From the NCBI GenBank assembly GCA_021730905.1, contig JAKFYK010000006.1, positions 1 through 64,000 on the forward strand: 64,000 nt of DNA, given 5' to 3'. The notes below the pieces were generated by a model. It worked only from the letters and a program-made list of their open reading frames with translations, did not search any database and was not told the DNA's origin. The DNA is from Betaproteobacteria bacterium. GTDB taxonomy: Bacteria > Pseudomonadota > Gammaproteobacteria > Burkholderiales > SG8-41. Below, in pieces: positions 16,564-24,105 of this stretch (within the stretch, counting starts at the first letter, position 1; the number at the start of each line of letters is the position of its first letter). Both the position numbers and the translations under genes were made by a program.

Positions 16564-17256
16564 TCAGACCTGAGCGGGACGCATCGCGACCATCAAGAGC
16601 GTCGCGCCATGAGGGAAATGGATAGGGCCGTGCGGCACGTCCGCGGCCATATACATAAAGTCCCAGGCGTTCAGTGTTTCAACGTCAATCACGGCGGAAC
16701 CTTCGACGATCAGCGCGGCCTGCATATGCGGGCGCGAGCCCACCGGTACCGTGAACCCTGCCGACAGGCGCATCGCCGTCAGCATCAAACGCCCTGCGCC
16801 GTGATCCACCAGTGTTTTCATATGTAGTGCGCCGCCGGCCTTGGCGTCCCACGGTATTTGTTCCGACTGGACGAGGCGATAGTGTTTTTCAGTGGAGAGC
16901 GCTTTTGCCTCGGCGTGATCATTGCTGCCCTGAAAGCAACTGAACAACTGACAGCCGTCCGGATACTCCAGCGGACCGTGCGGTTCGTTGCCGGGACCGA
17001 GGATCACGTCCAGTGTGTTCAGTGTCAGGCCATCGACCAGCGCGCGTCCCTTTAACACCGTGGTCGCGTGCGTGCCCGGATGCACGTGGCGCGGTTCGAC
17101 GGAATTCGCAGGCTGATCGACCAGCCGCATGTACAGATTGTTCTCGGCATCATGCCAGTAGGTTTTTGCGCGATTTTTTTTGCTACCGAAGCGGACGCGT
17201 TCTTCCCATTGCAGGTCGGAGGCGTAGACGATGTTGCAGCCGGATTTAGTGATCAT
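16564..17256 (-). CDS. Bicupin domain protein
   Basis: 230 residues with two cupin units. The first contains PRHVHPGTHATTVLKGRA (metal-binding histidines) and ends GPGNEPHGPLEYPDG. The second contains GSRPHMQAALIVEGSAVIDV and AADVPHGPIHFPHG. Such small bicupins are dioxygenase-like or sugar/acid isomerase-like, or are regulators binding small ligands; function is not decidable. The second cupin keeps fewer metal ligands than the first. Stop codon one base from the MFS stop (convergent). Its upstream region is shared with the sigma-54 promoter of the small plus-strand gene. Confidence 0.82.
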   Translation of the reverse strand: MITKSGCNIVYASDLQWEERVRFGSKKNRAKTYWHDAENNLYMRLVDQPANSVEPRHVHPGTHATTVLKGRALVDGLTLNTLDVILGPGNEPHGPLEYPDGCQLFSCFQGSNDHAEAKALSTEKHYRLVQSEQIPWDAKAGGALHMKTLVDHGAGRLMLTAMRLSAGFTVPVGSRPHMQAALIVEGSAVIDVETLNAWDFMYMAADVPHGPIHFPHGATLLMVAMRPAQV

Positions 17257-17393
17257 GAGTTTCGATCTTGTTGGTGATTACATCAGATTGGCATCGGTTT
17301 TTTGCCGCGCAGGCCATATCTTCCTGAAACGATGAAATATTGTCGCTTTGTACGGAGCGTGAACACGTCCAATGGAGATCGCAAATCGGGAAC

Positions 17394-17430
17394 GTGACAA
17401 ATTGCACAGATGAAGCGTGACAAATTTCAC
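17394..17430 (+). promoter_or_regulatory. Tandem dyad sites, probable upstream activator binding sites
   Basis: GTGACAAATTGCAC (17394-17407) and GTGACAAATTTCAC (17417-17430) are near-identical 14-mers spaced 23 bp start to start, about two helical turns. The second is a GTGA-N6-TCAC dyad. They lie 55-90 bp upstream of the -24/-12 promoter element, where enhancer-binding proteins of sigma-54 promoters usually bind. In XrtA systems the PrsK/PrsR pair is the expected sigma-54 regulator; linking it to these sites is inference. Confidence 0.6.
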
Positions 17431-17482
17431 AAAAGTAACATCAAAGTCCATCAAGATACCCGTTTGCAGCGGAGCCGTAGCA

Positions 17483-17498
17483 TGGCCCGCAAATTGCT
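17483..17498 (+). promoter_or_regulatory. Sigma-54 (RpoN) -24/-12 promoter
   Basis: TGGCCCGCAAATTGCT matches the consensus TGGCACG-N4-TTGCW at all but one defined position. It has the obligatory GG (17484-17485) and GC (17496-17497) dinucleotides exactly 12 bp apart. The start codon of the small gene is 37 bases downstream, so transcription would begin near 17509. Confidence 0.75.
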
Positions 17499-17534
17499 CT
17501 ATTCACGGTGAGCCGAAAGAATCGTGAGGGCAAT

Positions 17535-17756
17535 ATGAAAATGTTATCTGAGAAAACAGTTAAGGTGTTAGCCGAACAATACGGGTGGACCGCTACCTAT
17601 TTGGAAGGCTATATCAATGGCAAAAGCGCACGCAGACGCGGCTTGGTGCCTTCTACCTTTCAGCTGATCGGAATCGATGAGTATTGCCTGGGCTACAGGG
17701 CCGGTTACTACGCGGCCGACCGTGCGCGACGGGTCGCCAAAGCAGCGGAAAAATAG
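17535..17756 (+). CDS. Small protein of unknown function under a sigma-54 promoter
   Basis: 73 residues starting MKMLSEKTVKVLAEQYGW, then a helical, basic protein with GKSARRRGL and a C-terminal YRAGYYAADRARRVAKAAEK. No signal peptide, membrane helix or known motif is recognised. The ATG at 17535 is chosen because it follows the predicted transcription start and a GAGGG stretch; the open frame extends to 17508 but that start would coincide with the promoter. Its location, between catabolic genes and the XrtA operon with a promoter typical of XrtA regulons, suggests a role tied to the polysaccharide or its regulation. That is inference only. Confidence 0.65.
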   Translation: MKMLSEKTVKVLAEQYGWTATYLEGYINGKSARRRGLVPSTFQLIGIDEYCLGYRAGYYAADRARRVAKAAEK

Positions 17757-18383
17757 TGTAACTATTGCGGTACATCCCGCTCTGTAACTATCCGGAGTCT
17801 GTACACCAATTGAACATTCTGGTTGTTACGAGAGCCAGAACGGATGCCAACAAAATTACTGCGAGGTGGCTAACGGGTAAAGATCAATTCGGGGCGCAGC
17901 CCCACGCACCCCCCTCGTTTAGCCGCAGTCGGCGTCGAGCCCGCTGCTTTCAGTCCTTCGCGCTGCCACATGTGTTCCGCGCCCTGTCGGAGCTCACCCT
18001 CACGCCGTTGTGGCCCTGCATGGCGGCGAATCCTCGGCAGCCAAGGCGCCCAACCTGATTAATCAAGCTGAAGATGAACAGGGAACCACTCAAGATTCCT
18101 GAAATTCCGGGCAAATCCGTGTACCCACCCCCAAATGAATGCATTTTCGCCACATTTGCTATTATGTGACTGTATTTTCGCAATATTTTGTTACGGTGCA
18201 CCTGCATTTTTGCTACACTATATGAGTGGAAAAACGCCAAAGTAGCGTTATGCGAGCGTGAAACTTCGCCAAGTGCGTCGATTGTGAATCGGCAACCCAG
18301 TTTGCAAAACGGTCAGTAAGCGTGCGTGAAGGCTTAAGATGTCAAGTTGGTTATTTGATTTTTATCGACAGAGGGGGCTTGCC
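17757..18383. other. Long gene-free region ahead of the polysaccharide operon
   Basis: No convincing coding sequence is seen; open frames here lack composition, start context and homology. The first half contains the direct repeat TGTAACTAT(C/T) around 17757-17799. The second half (from about 18130) is strikingly AT-rich and carries three phased direct repeats, followed by TACACTATA, which could serve as a -10. The long distance to the first operon gene suggests a regulated leader. Confidence 0.55.
18140..18217. repeat. Three 15-bp direct repeats phased at 31-32 bp
   Basis: TGCATTTTCGCCACA (18140), TGTATTTTCGCAATA (18171) and TGCATTTTTGCTACA (18203) are spaced 31 and 32 bp, about three helical turns, placing them on one DNA face. 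They lie 167-244 bp upstream of the export gene start. The arrangement is that of a cooperative regulator array; the factor is unknown. Confidence 0.6.
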
Positions 18384-18998
18384 ATGAGACAAAAGTGGTT
18401 GTCAGCTTTAGGGTTGGTGGTGTTGGCGCTACTGGGTTTGGGGGGGTGTGCCAGTGCCTATCCACCAGCGCCGGCGGTGCTGGACAAGTTTTCACCTTCC
18501 TATTTATTGGGGCCGGGCGACAACGTCAATGTCGTTGTATGGCGCAATCCCGAACTCTCAATGGTGGTCCCGGTGCGCCCCGACGGCAAGGTCACTACGC
18601 CGCTGGTAGAGGATCTGCAGGCGAGCGGCAAGACTGCAACCCGGCTTGCCAGGGACATCGAGACAGCCTTGGCGAAGTATATTCAAGGCCCGGTGGTCAC
18701 AGTCGTCGTTACTGGATTTGTCGGACCGTACAGCGAACAAATTCGTGTGATTGGAGAGGCCGCCAAACCGCAGGCCTTGCCATATCGCGAGAATATGACT
18801 GTGCTGGATGTCATGATCGCCGTGGGTGGCATCACCGATTTTGCTGCAGGGAACAAGGCAAGTATTGTGCGTACGGTAGGCGGCAAGACCGAACAATTCG
18901 GCGTGCGGCTGCACGCGCTCTTGAAGGGCGGAGACTTGTCAGCCAATTTGCCGATGCGCCCGGGTGATGTTTTGGTGATACCGCAGAGCTTTTTCTAG
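18384..18998 (+). CDS. XrtA/PEP-CTERM system exopolysaccharide export lipoprotein (Wza-like)
   Basis: 204 residues. The ATG at 18384 follows AGAGGGGG; an in-frame ATG at 18339 would put 15 polar residues before the signal. The lipoprotein signal LVVLALLGLGGC places the acylated cysteine near residue 22. The polysaccharide export (Poly_export) domain begins SPSYLLGPGDNVNVVVWRNP and is followed by SLBB-like sequence (RVIGEAAKPQALPYRENM). It would form the outer-membrane export channel, paired with the chain-length protein and autokinase. It is the first gene of the operon and is separated from the rest by a hairpin. Confidence 0.94.
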   Translation: MRQKWLSALGLVVLALLGLGGCASAYPPAPAVLDKFSPSYLLGPGDNVNVVVWRNPELSMVVPVRPDGKVTTPLVEDLQASGKTATRLARDIETALAKYIQGPVVTVVVTGFVGPYSEQIRVIGEAAKPQALPYRENMTVLDVMIAVGGITDFAAGNKASIVRTVGGKTEQFGVRLHALLKGGDLSANLPMRPGDVLVIPQSFF

Positions 18999-19011
18999 TC
19001 TGCGGTATTTT
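18978..19011 (+). terminator. Hairpin with T-run inside the operon (partial terminator or processing site)
   Basis: ATACCGCAGA (18978-18987) and TCTGCGGTAT (18999-19008) are perfect 10-bp complements around an 11-base loop that contains the stop codon of the export gene. TTTT follows (19008-19011). It has the structure of an intrinsic terminator yet sits between two genes of the same operon, so it may limit read-through or set mRNA stability. Confidence 0.6.
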
Positions 19012-19096
19012 GAATGGGTAGTTGCCTGCGCCAGCGAAGTAAATCCGCAAAGCGCTATGAATGGCGATTTTGAAAAATAACTGCGGAACTCAGTAA

Positions 19097-20641
19097 ATGC
19101 AGGAAGTAGTAGAGCAACTTTTTTCTCACATCCGGTCGAGCTGGCGCTATCGCTGGTACGCGGTAGTTGTTGCTTGGGCTGTGGCGATAGCTGGATGGAT
19201 TGTGGTGTACCAGTTGCCGAACCGTTACGAAGCGTCGGCCAGGGTATACGTCGATACTCAGTCGGTGTTGAGGCCGCTGCTTGCTGGTTTGGCGGTGCAG
19301 CCGAATGTCGGCCAAGTGGTCAATATGATGAGCCGAACATTGATCAGTCGTCCGAATTTGGAGAAAGTAATCGGGATGGCCGATATGGATATCAAGCTCA
19401 AATCAGCCGCAGATAAGGAGCAGATGATAGACCACTTGACTAAACAACTGGCGATCAAGAGTGCGGGTGCGGAAAATCTTTATATCATCAGTTATACCGA
19501 TGATCGTCCACAGGAAGCCAAGCGCATTGTGCAGTCATTGCTGACGCTATTTGTTGAAGGCAATCTCGGTAATACGCGTAAGGATTCCGACTCGGCTCGG
19601 CGATTTATTAATGAGCAGCTGGCTGCCTACAATGAAAAACTCGTTGCTGCCGAGCGAGCGGTCACGGAGTTCAAGCGCAAAAATGTTGGTCTGATGGGGG
19701 CTGATGGGCAAAACTATTACGTGAGATATGCGGAAGCGCAGACATTACTAAGTCAGGCTACATTGGCTCTGCGGGAAGCTGAAACCAGCCGCGATGCTAT
19801 CAAGAGGCAGATCGAGGGTGAGGCACCGCCGTCCCTGATCACAGAACAACCTGGCTCAACCGAGATCGCAAACCCCGAGCTGGACGCGCGTATCCAGGAA
19901 CTTCAAAAGCAACTTGATAATTTGCAGCTTCGCTACACGGAGACGCATCCCGACATCGTTGCGCTTAACCGTAGTATCCGGCAGCTGCGGGAGCAAAAGG
20001 AGAAGGAGGCGAAGCTTCGCAAGCCAACACCACAAACTCAGCCTCTGCAGGTGACTATGGCGCAACAATTGTCCCTCGCGTTGGCGTCGGCCGAAGCAAA
20101 TGTGGCGTCCATGAGGGCGCGAGTAGGGGAGTTCGAAAGGCGCCTGAATGCCTTGAAGGCGGCAGCGAATTCCATTCCCCAGGTCGATGCGGAATATACG
20201 CAGCTTACAAGAGACTATGAGGTAAACAAGAAGAACTACGAAAGCCTGTTGGCCCGTCGTGAATCCGCTTCAATCACAGGGGAAATGGAGGCCAGCTCCA
20301 ATGCGGTCAGTTTTCGTGTTGTAGACCCTCCTCAAGTTCCCACGAAGCCAAGCGCTCCTAACCGTCTCGCCTTGGTATCGTTGGTGCTGGTCGGAGCATT
20401 CGCAGCAGGAATCGCTGTTGCATTTTTGATGAGCCAGTTCAGGCCCACCGTGGCAGACGAGCGCAGGCTGGGTCAGGTGAGCGGACTACCGGTGTTTGGG
20501 ACGGTGGTTATGGCTTGGTCCGGGCCACTTATGCAGCGGCGGAAACGAGGTGTAATTGCACTTGTAGTTTCGTTCGCCGGTTTGCTTTCTGTTTACGCTG
20601 CAATTTTGGGCGTACTTATGTTTACGGCTGCGAGGGCCTGA
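19097..20641 (+). CDS. XrtA system polysaccharide chain length determinant (Wzz-type)
   Basis: 514 residues. An N-terminal membrane helix (YAVVVAWAVAIAGWIVVY, near residues 22-39) is followed by the Wzz domain, with PNRYEASARVYVDTQSVLRPLL as an XrtA-type signature. A long coiled-coil spans about residues 170-360. NSIPQVDAEYTQLTRDYEVN leads into the C-terminal membrane helix near residue 425 and another helix at the end. It controls polymer length and contacts the autokinase, whose gene starts directly downstream. This matches the PEP-CTERM chain-length family (TIGR03007 by memory). Confidence 0.94.
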   Translation: MQEVVEQLFSHIRSSWRYRWYAVVVAWAVAIAGWIVVYQLPNRYEASARVYVDTQSVLRPLLAGLAVQPNVGQVVNMMSRTLISRPNLEKVIGMADMDIKLKSAADKEQMIDHLTKQLAIKSAGAENLYIISYTDDRPQEAKRIVQSLLTLFVEGNLGNTRKDSDSARRFINEQLAAYNEKLVAAERAVTEFKRKNVGLMGADGQNYYVRYAEAQTLLSQATLALREAETSRDAIKRQIEGEAPPSLITEQPGSTEIANPELDARIQELQKQLDNLQLRYTETHPDIVALNRSIRQLREQKEKEAKLRKPTPQTQPLQVTMAQQLSLALASAEANVASMRARVGEFERRLNALKAAANSIPQVDAEYTQLTRDYEVNKKNYESLLARRESASITGEMEASSNAVSFRVVDPPQVPTKPSAPNRLALVSLVLVGAFAAGIAVAFLMSQFRPTVADERRLGQVSGLPVFGTVVMAWSGPLMQRRKRGVIALVVSFAGLLSVYAAILGVLMFTAARA

Positions 20642-20642
20642 C

Positions 20643-21623
20643 ATGAGTATTGTCGAAAGAGCCGCGAACATGCTTGGGAAACTTCCCGAGCAGGGCCACG
20701 TTCCAGCGGAAGTGCTTGCGGAGGAGAAAAGCAATGCTGTGGTGCCAGACCTGGTTGAACGGTATGTTGCCCAGGAAAGCGCTAAGCCTGCTTTTTCAAG
20801 CGACGATAATTTGGTTCCGAAAGCGGTTAAGGTGGCAGCACCGGCGGCCGATGTTCGCAAAACAGGCAAGATGGTCAGGATTGATCTGAATAAACTGCGT
20901 CAGCAAAATATGACTACGCCTGACGGCGAGCGGACGCCGGTTTCCGAGGGGTTCAGGCGTATCAAGCGTCATCTCCTGGCGAACGTATCGAACCCTGACG
21001 CACCTCCGAATGCGAACCTGATCATGATTACGAGCTCCTTGCCCAAAGAGGGCAAGACATTTTGCACGGTCAATTTGGCCATCAGTCTTGCGATGGAGAT
21101 GGATCGCAGGGTACTGTTGGTGGATGCCGACGTACTCAGGCCATCTGTAGCTAAGGTGCTGGGAATCAACGGCGGAGAAAAAGGCCTGATGGATGTGTTG
21201 CTTGATGGGATACGCTTAGCAGATGTTCTTTGCAGTACCAATATCGAAAAGCTCAATTTGCTACCTGCGGGGAGGCCGCACTCGCATGCTACCGAGTTGC
21301 TTGCGAGCGATGCGATGCGTGCCTTGCTCAAGGAAATGGCGGAACGTTACCACGATAGAATCATCATTTTTGATTCTCCACCGCTGCTTGCAACCACGGA
21401 GTCGTGCGTGTTGGCTGGTCTCATGGGGCAGGTGCTGGTGGTCGTTGAAGCGGGTAAAACCACTGAGCCGACCCTCAAGGATGCGCTGAGTCGAATTGCA
21501 TCGAATAGCAATGTTACCGGGGTGCTGTTAAATAAGGGTGTGGCGCCTGGCTCGGCACTATATGGGGGCTATGGCTATGGCTATGGCTATGGCGATGCCG
21601 ATGGACGTAAAGAAAAAGAATAG
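20643..21623 (+). CDS. XrtA-associated tyrosine autokinase (CpsD/CapB-like BY-kinase)
   Basis: 326 residues. Walker A is TSSLPKEGKTF near residues 130-140, Walker A' is VLLVDADVLRPS near 158, and Walker B is IIIFDSPPLL near 240. The C-terminal tail LYGGYGYGYGYGDADG is a tyrosine cluster, the usual autophosphorylation site. It would phosphorylate itself and regulate polymerisation through the membrane chain-length protein, here a separate polypeptide. The ATG is one base after the preceding stop. The tyrosine tail is encoded by a hexanucleotide tandem repeat. Confidence 0.93.
   Translation: MSIVERAANMLGKLPEQGHVPAEVLAEEKSNAVVPDLVERYVAQESAKPAFSSDDNLVPKAVKVAAPAADVRKTGKMVRIDLNKLRQQNMTTPDGERTPVSEGFRRIKRHLLANVSNPDAPPNANLIMITSSLPKEGKTFCTVNLAISLAMEMDRRVLLVDADVLRPSVAKVLGINGGEKGLMDVLLDGIRLADVLCSTNIEKLNLLPAGRPHSHATELLASDAMRALLKEMAERYHDRIIIFDSPPLLATTESCVLAGLMGQVLVVVEAGKTTEPTLKDALSRIASNSNVTGVLLNKGVAPGSALYGGYGYGYGYGDADGRKEKE
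21567..21590 (+). repeat. GGCTAT tandem repeat coding for the Tyr-rich kinase tail
   Basis: Four perfect GGCTAT units (21567-21590) are followed by two degenerate units (GGCGAT, GCCGAT). Each unit encodes Gly-Tyr, so slippage would alter the number of tyrosines in the autokinase tail without shifting the frame. Confidence 0.8.
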
Positions 21624-21627
21624 ACCG

Positions 21628-23259
21628 ATGCAGCAACCACTGCTAACGATAGTGAGCAGAAGGGGTTTGCATACCGCAGCAAGGGTAGTTGGGTTATCCT
21701 CCTTCGCGCTGGTGTTCTTGCCGCATTCACCCGTCTGGGCACAGTATTCGACGCCATTTTCGACTGCCACTCCATTTTCGACTAGCTCCCCTGGAGCCGC
21801 TGCCACCGGACAACCGGGCTTGCAAATCCTTCCATCAATATCAGTGTCCGAAATTTATTCGGACAACGTGTCACTTGCGCCGGCCGGATCGGAGCGGAGT
21901 GAGTGGACCACTCGAATAGCGCCCTCGATAAGCGTAATCGGAACTGGAGCACGGTTGCGGTTTAACGCGACCTATACTCCAGAGTTGCTATCCCGGGCCC
22001 AGCTAGGAACTAATGACATTAGTCATTCTCTAAGCGCGTTCGGCAACACGGAGTTACTGCAGCGTTTACTTTACGTTGATGCGCGAGCGAGTGTCACTCA
22101 GCAAAACGTTTCTCTGCTCGGTCCCCAGGCGCAAGACAATCTCAATACCACTGGCAACCGCACCTCGGTGAAGACTTACAGCATAAGCCCGTACCTGCGC
22201 CACGATTTTGGGTTTGATGCCTTTGGCGAATTGCGGTTTACCAACGATAGTGTGAGCTATAGTGGTAACACCTCATCCGCTAGTACGAGCAATGGTATTA
22301 GCGCGCGACTGGTAAGCGGCCCCACGTTTAAGCTGCTTACCTGGAATCTTGCCTATAGCAAATCCCACATCGACTACACCCAAACAGGTCAGAAAATAGA
22401 CCTGGAGAACATTTCTGCCGGAGCGACGCGACTGATTACGCCGAATTTCAGATTGGCGGCGAACATAGGTTACGAGCAGAACACTTACGCCACCACTGCA
22501 GGTTCTCCAAAGGGGGCGTTTTGGAGCGTGGGGCCAGAATGGACACCAACGGATCGTACACGAGTTGCGGCGACCTTTGGACACCGGTACTATGGTCCGT
22601 CAAAGTCCCTCGATTTCAGCCATCGCTCGCGTCTCACCTTATGGCAATTGACTTACAGTGAAAATGTGACGACGTCACGTGGCAATGCGTTAATTCCAGT
22701 GGCAACAGATACTGCCGCGCTACTGAATACACTTTTTCTGTCTCAAATACCCGACCCCGTAGCGCGCCAAACTGCAGTGCAGAATTTTATCACCCTTACC
22801 GGGCTGCCACCTAGTTTGACGCAGCCGGTAAACTTTGTGACTGAATCGGCTTTTCTGGAAAAAAGATTACAAGCTACATTTGGTATTCAAGGCGTTAGGA
22901 ATACGGTGATGGCCAATATTTTTTCGATGAATCGCGAATCGTTAAGCACAGCCACGAGCGGGGCGGGTGACTTTAATACGAGTTCCAGCACCAAGCAGAC
23001 CGGCGCCAATCTTATTTGGAGTTCACGCCTGGCTGAAAACCTCGCCTCCAGCTTGGGTGTGGGTATGAGCCGTAGTCAGTTTTCGTCGTTGACTAGCGGC
23101 GCAGATCGCCTGGGTTACGTGCGATTTGGGCTCACCCGGCAGTTTTCCCCCAAGGTAAGCGGCGCGTTGAATGTCAACAGAGTAAAAAATGATTCAGATC
23201 GTGCTGGAGGCGGCTACACAGAAAATTCAGTCGCAGCGTCACTCAACGTGAGGTTTTAG
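21628..23259 (+). CDS. TIGR03016-type PEP-CTERM system-associated outer membrane protein
   Basis: 543 residues from the ATG at 21628. The signal peptide VVGLSSFALVFLPHSPVWAQ is followed by a short repeat (STPFSTATPFSTSS). The mature protein has many alternating, aromatic-ended strands and closes with SVAASLNVRF, a C-terminal phenylalanine beta-barrel signature. SVSEIYSDNVSLAPAGSERS near the start of the mature protein is characteristic of this XrtA-linked family. It probably forms the outer-membrane partner for polysaccharide secretion, functionally like BcsC/PgaA barrels. The open frame starting at 21538 overlaps the kinase tail and is not used. Confidence 0.9.
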   Translation: MQQPLLTIVSRRGLHTAARVVGLSSFALVFLPHSPVWAQYSTPFSTATPFSTSSPGAAATGQPGLQILPSISVSEIYSDNVSLAPAGSERSEWTTRIAPSISVIGTGARLRFNATYTPELLSRAQLGTNDISHSLSAFGNTELLQRLLYVDARASVTQQNVSLLGPQAQDNLNTTGNRTSVKTYSISPYLRHDFGFDAFGELRFTNDSVSYSGNTSSASTSNGISARLVSGPTFKLLTWNLAYSKSHIDYTQTGQKIDLENISAGATRLITPNFRLAANIGYEQNTYATTAGSPKGAFWSVGPEWTPTDRTRVAATFGHRYYGPSKSLDFSHRSRLTLWQLTYSENVTTSRGNALIPVATDTAALLNTLFLSQIPDPVARQTAVQNFITLTGLPPSLTQPVNFVTESAFLEKRLQATFGIQGVRNTVMANIFSMNRESLSTATSGAGDFNTSSSTKQTGANLIWSSRLAENLASSLGVGMSRSQFSSLTSGADRLGYVRFGLTRQFSPKVSGALNVNRVKNDSDRAGGGYTENSVAASLNVRF

Positions 23260-23265
23260 TATTTC

Positions 23266-24105
23266 ATGTATGAAGACTATTATCATTTCCGCGCGAGGCC
23301 GTTTCAACTTAGCCCGGATCCCCGGTTTTTCTTCAACAGCGCTGTGCATCGCCGCGCCATGGCGTATTTGCAGTACGGCGTGCATCAGGGTGAAGGCTTT
23401 CTAGTAGTTACCGGCGAGATTGGCGCCGGCAAAACGATGTTGGCGCGGACACTGGTCCAAAAGTTCGGTTCGCCAAACCTGATCATGGCGCAAGTGGTGA
23501 GCACCCAGCTTGAAGCCAACGACATGCTGAATATGGTCGCTACGGCGTTTGATTTGCCATACGAGAGCGCCAAGGTGCCATTGCTCAGAAGCCTGGAGAA
23601 ATTTTTACTGGCGCGCCACAATCAGGGAAAGCGCACCATACTGGTGGTCGACGAAGTGCAGAACCTTTCGCGCGGCGCCCTGGAAGAACTGCGAATGCTG
23701 TCGAATTTTCAGCACAAGGAAAAACCTTTACTGCAAAGCTTCCTGCTGGGACAGCCAGAGTTTCGCAAGACGCTTTATAGCCCTGAAATGGAGCAACTGA
23801 GGCAAAGAGTCACCGCTTCCTACCACCTTGGTCCGATTGATGCGCAGGAAACGAAGGCTTATATCGTGCATCGACTCACTACGGTTGGCTGGAGTAACGA
23901 TCCTTCGTTTAACGCTGATGTCTATCCGGTGATATATAAATATACGGGGGGCATTCCGCGCAAGATCAATTCATTGTGCGATCGCTTGCTGCTGTTAGGG
24001 AGGATGGACGAAAAGCATGCGTTTACCGCGAAAGACGTGTTAGAAGTGATCGGTGATCTGGAAAGCGAGTTTACGCCTCAGATTCAGTCTCCAGCGGGCA
24101 TATGA
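23266..24105 (+). CDS. XrtA/PEP-CTERM system-associated ATPase (ExeA-like AAA)
   Basis: 279 residues beginning MYEDYYHFRARPFQLSPDP, the hallmark of the ExeA/GspA-like XrtA ATPase family (TIGR03015). Walker A is GEIGAGKT at residues 50-57 and Walker B is TILVVDEVQN near 122-131. GGIPRKINSLCDRLLLLG is the conserved sensor-like block. It lacks the peptidoglycan-binding domain and membrane helix of ExeA, as usual for this family. Its last codon overlaps the wecB start (ATGA), showing translational coupling. The exact role in secretion is unknown. Confidence 0.93.
   Translation: MYEDYYHFRARPFQLSPDPRFFFNSAVHRRAMAYLQYGVHQGEGFLVVTGEIGAGKTMLARTLVQKFGSPNLIMAQVVSTQLEANDMLNMVATAFDLPYESAKVPLLRSLEKFLLARHNQGKRTILVVDEVQNLSRGALEELRMLSNFQHKEKPLLQSFLLGQPEFRKTLYSPEMEQLRQRVTASYHLGPIDAQETKAYIVHRLTTVGWSNDPSFNADVYPVIYKYTGGIPRKINSLCDRLLLLGRMDEKHAFTAKDVLEVIGDLESEFTPQIQSPAGI

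Noticed and set aside
18275-18310. Possible second sigma-54 promoter (CGGCAACCCAGTTTGCA)
   Set aside because: The GG-to-GC spacing is 13 bp, one too many for RpoN binding, and the leading T is absent.
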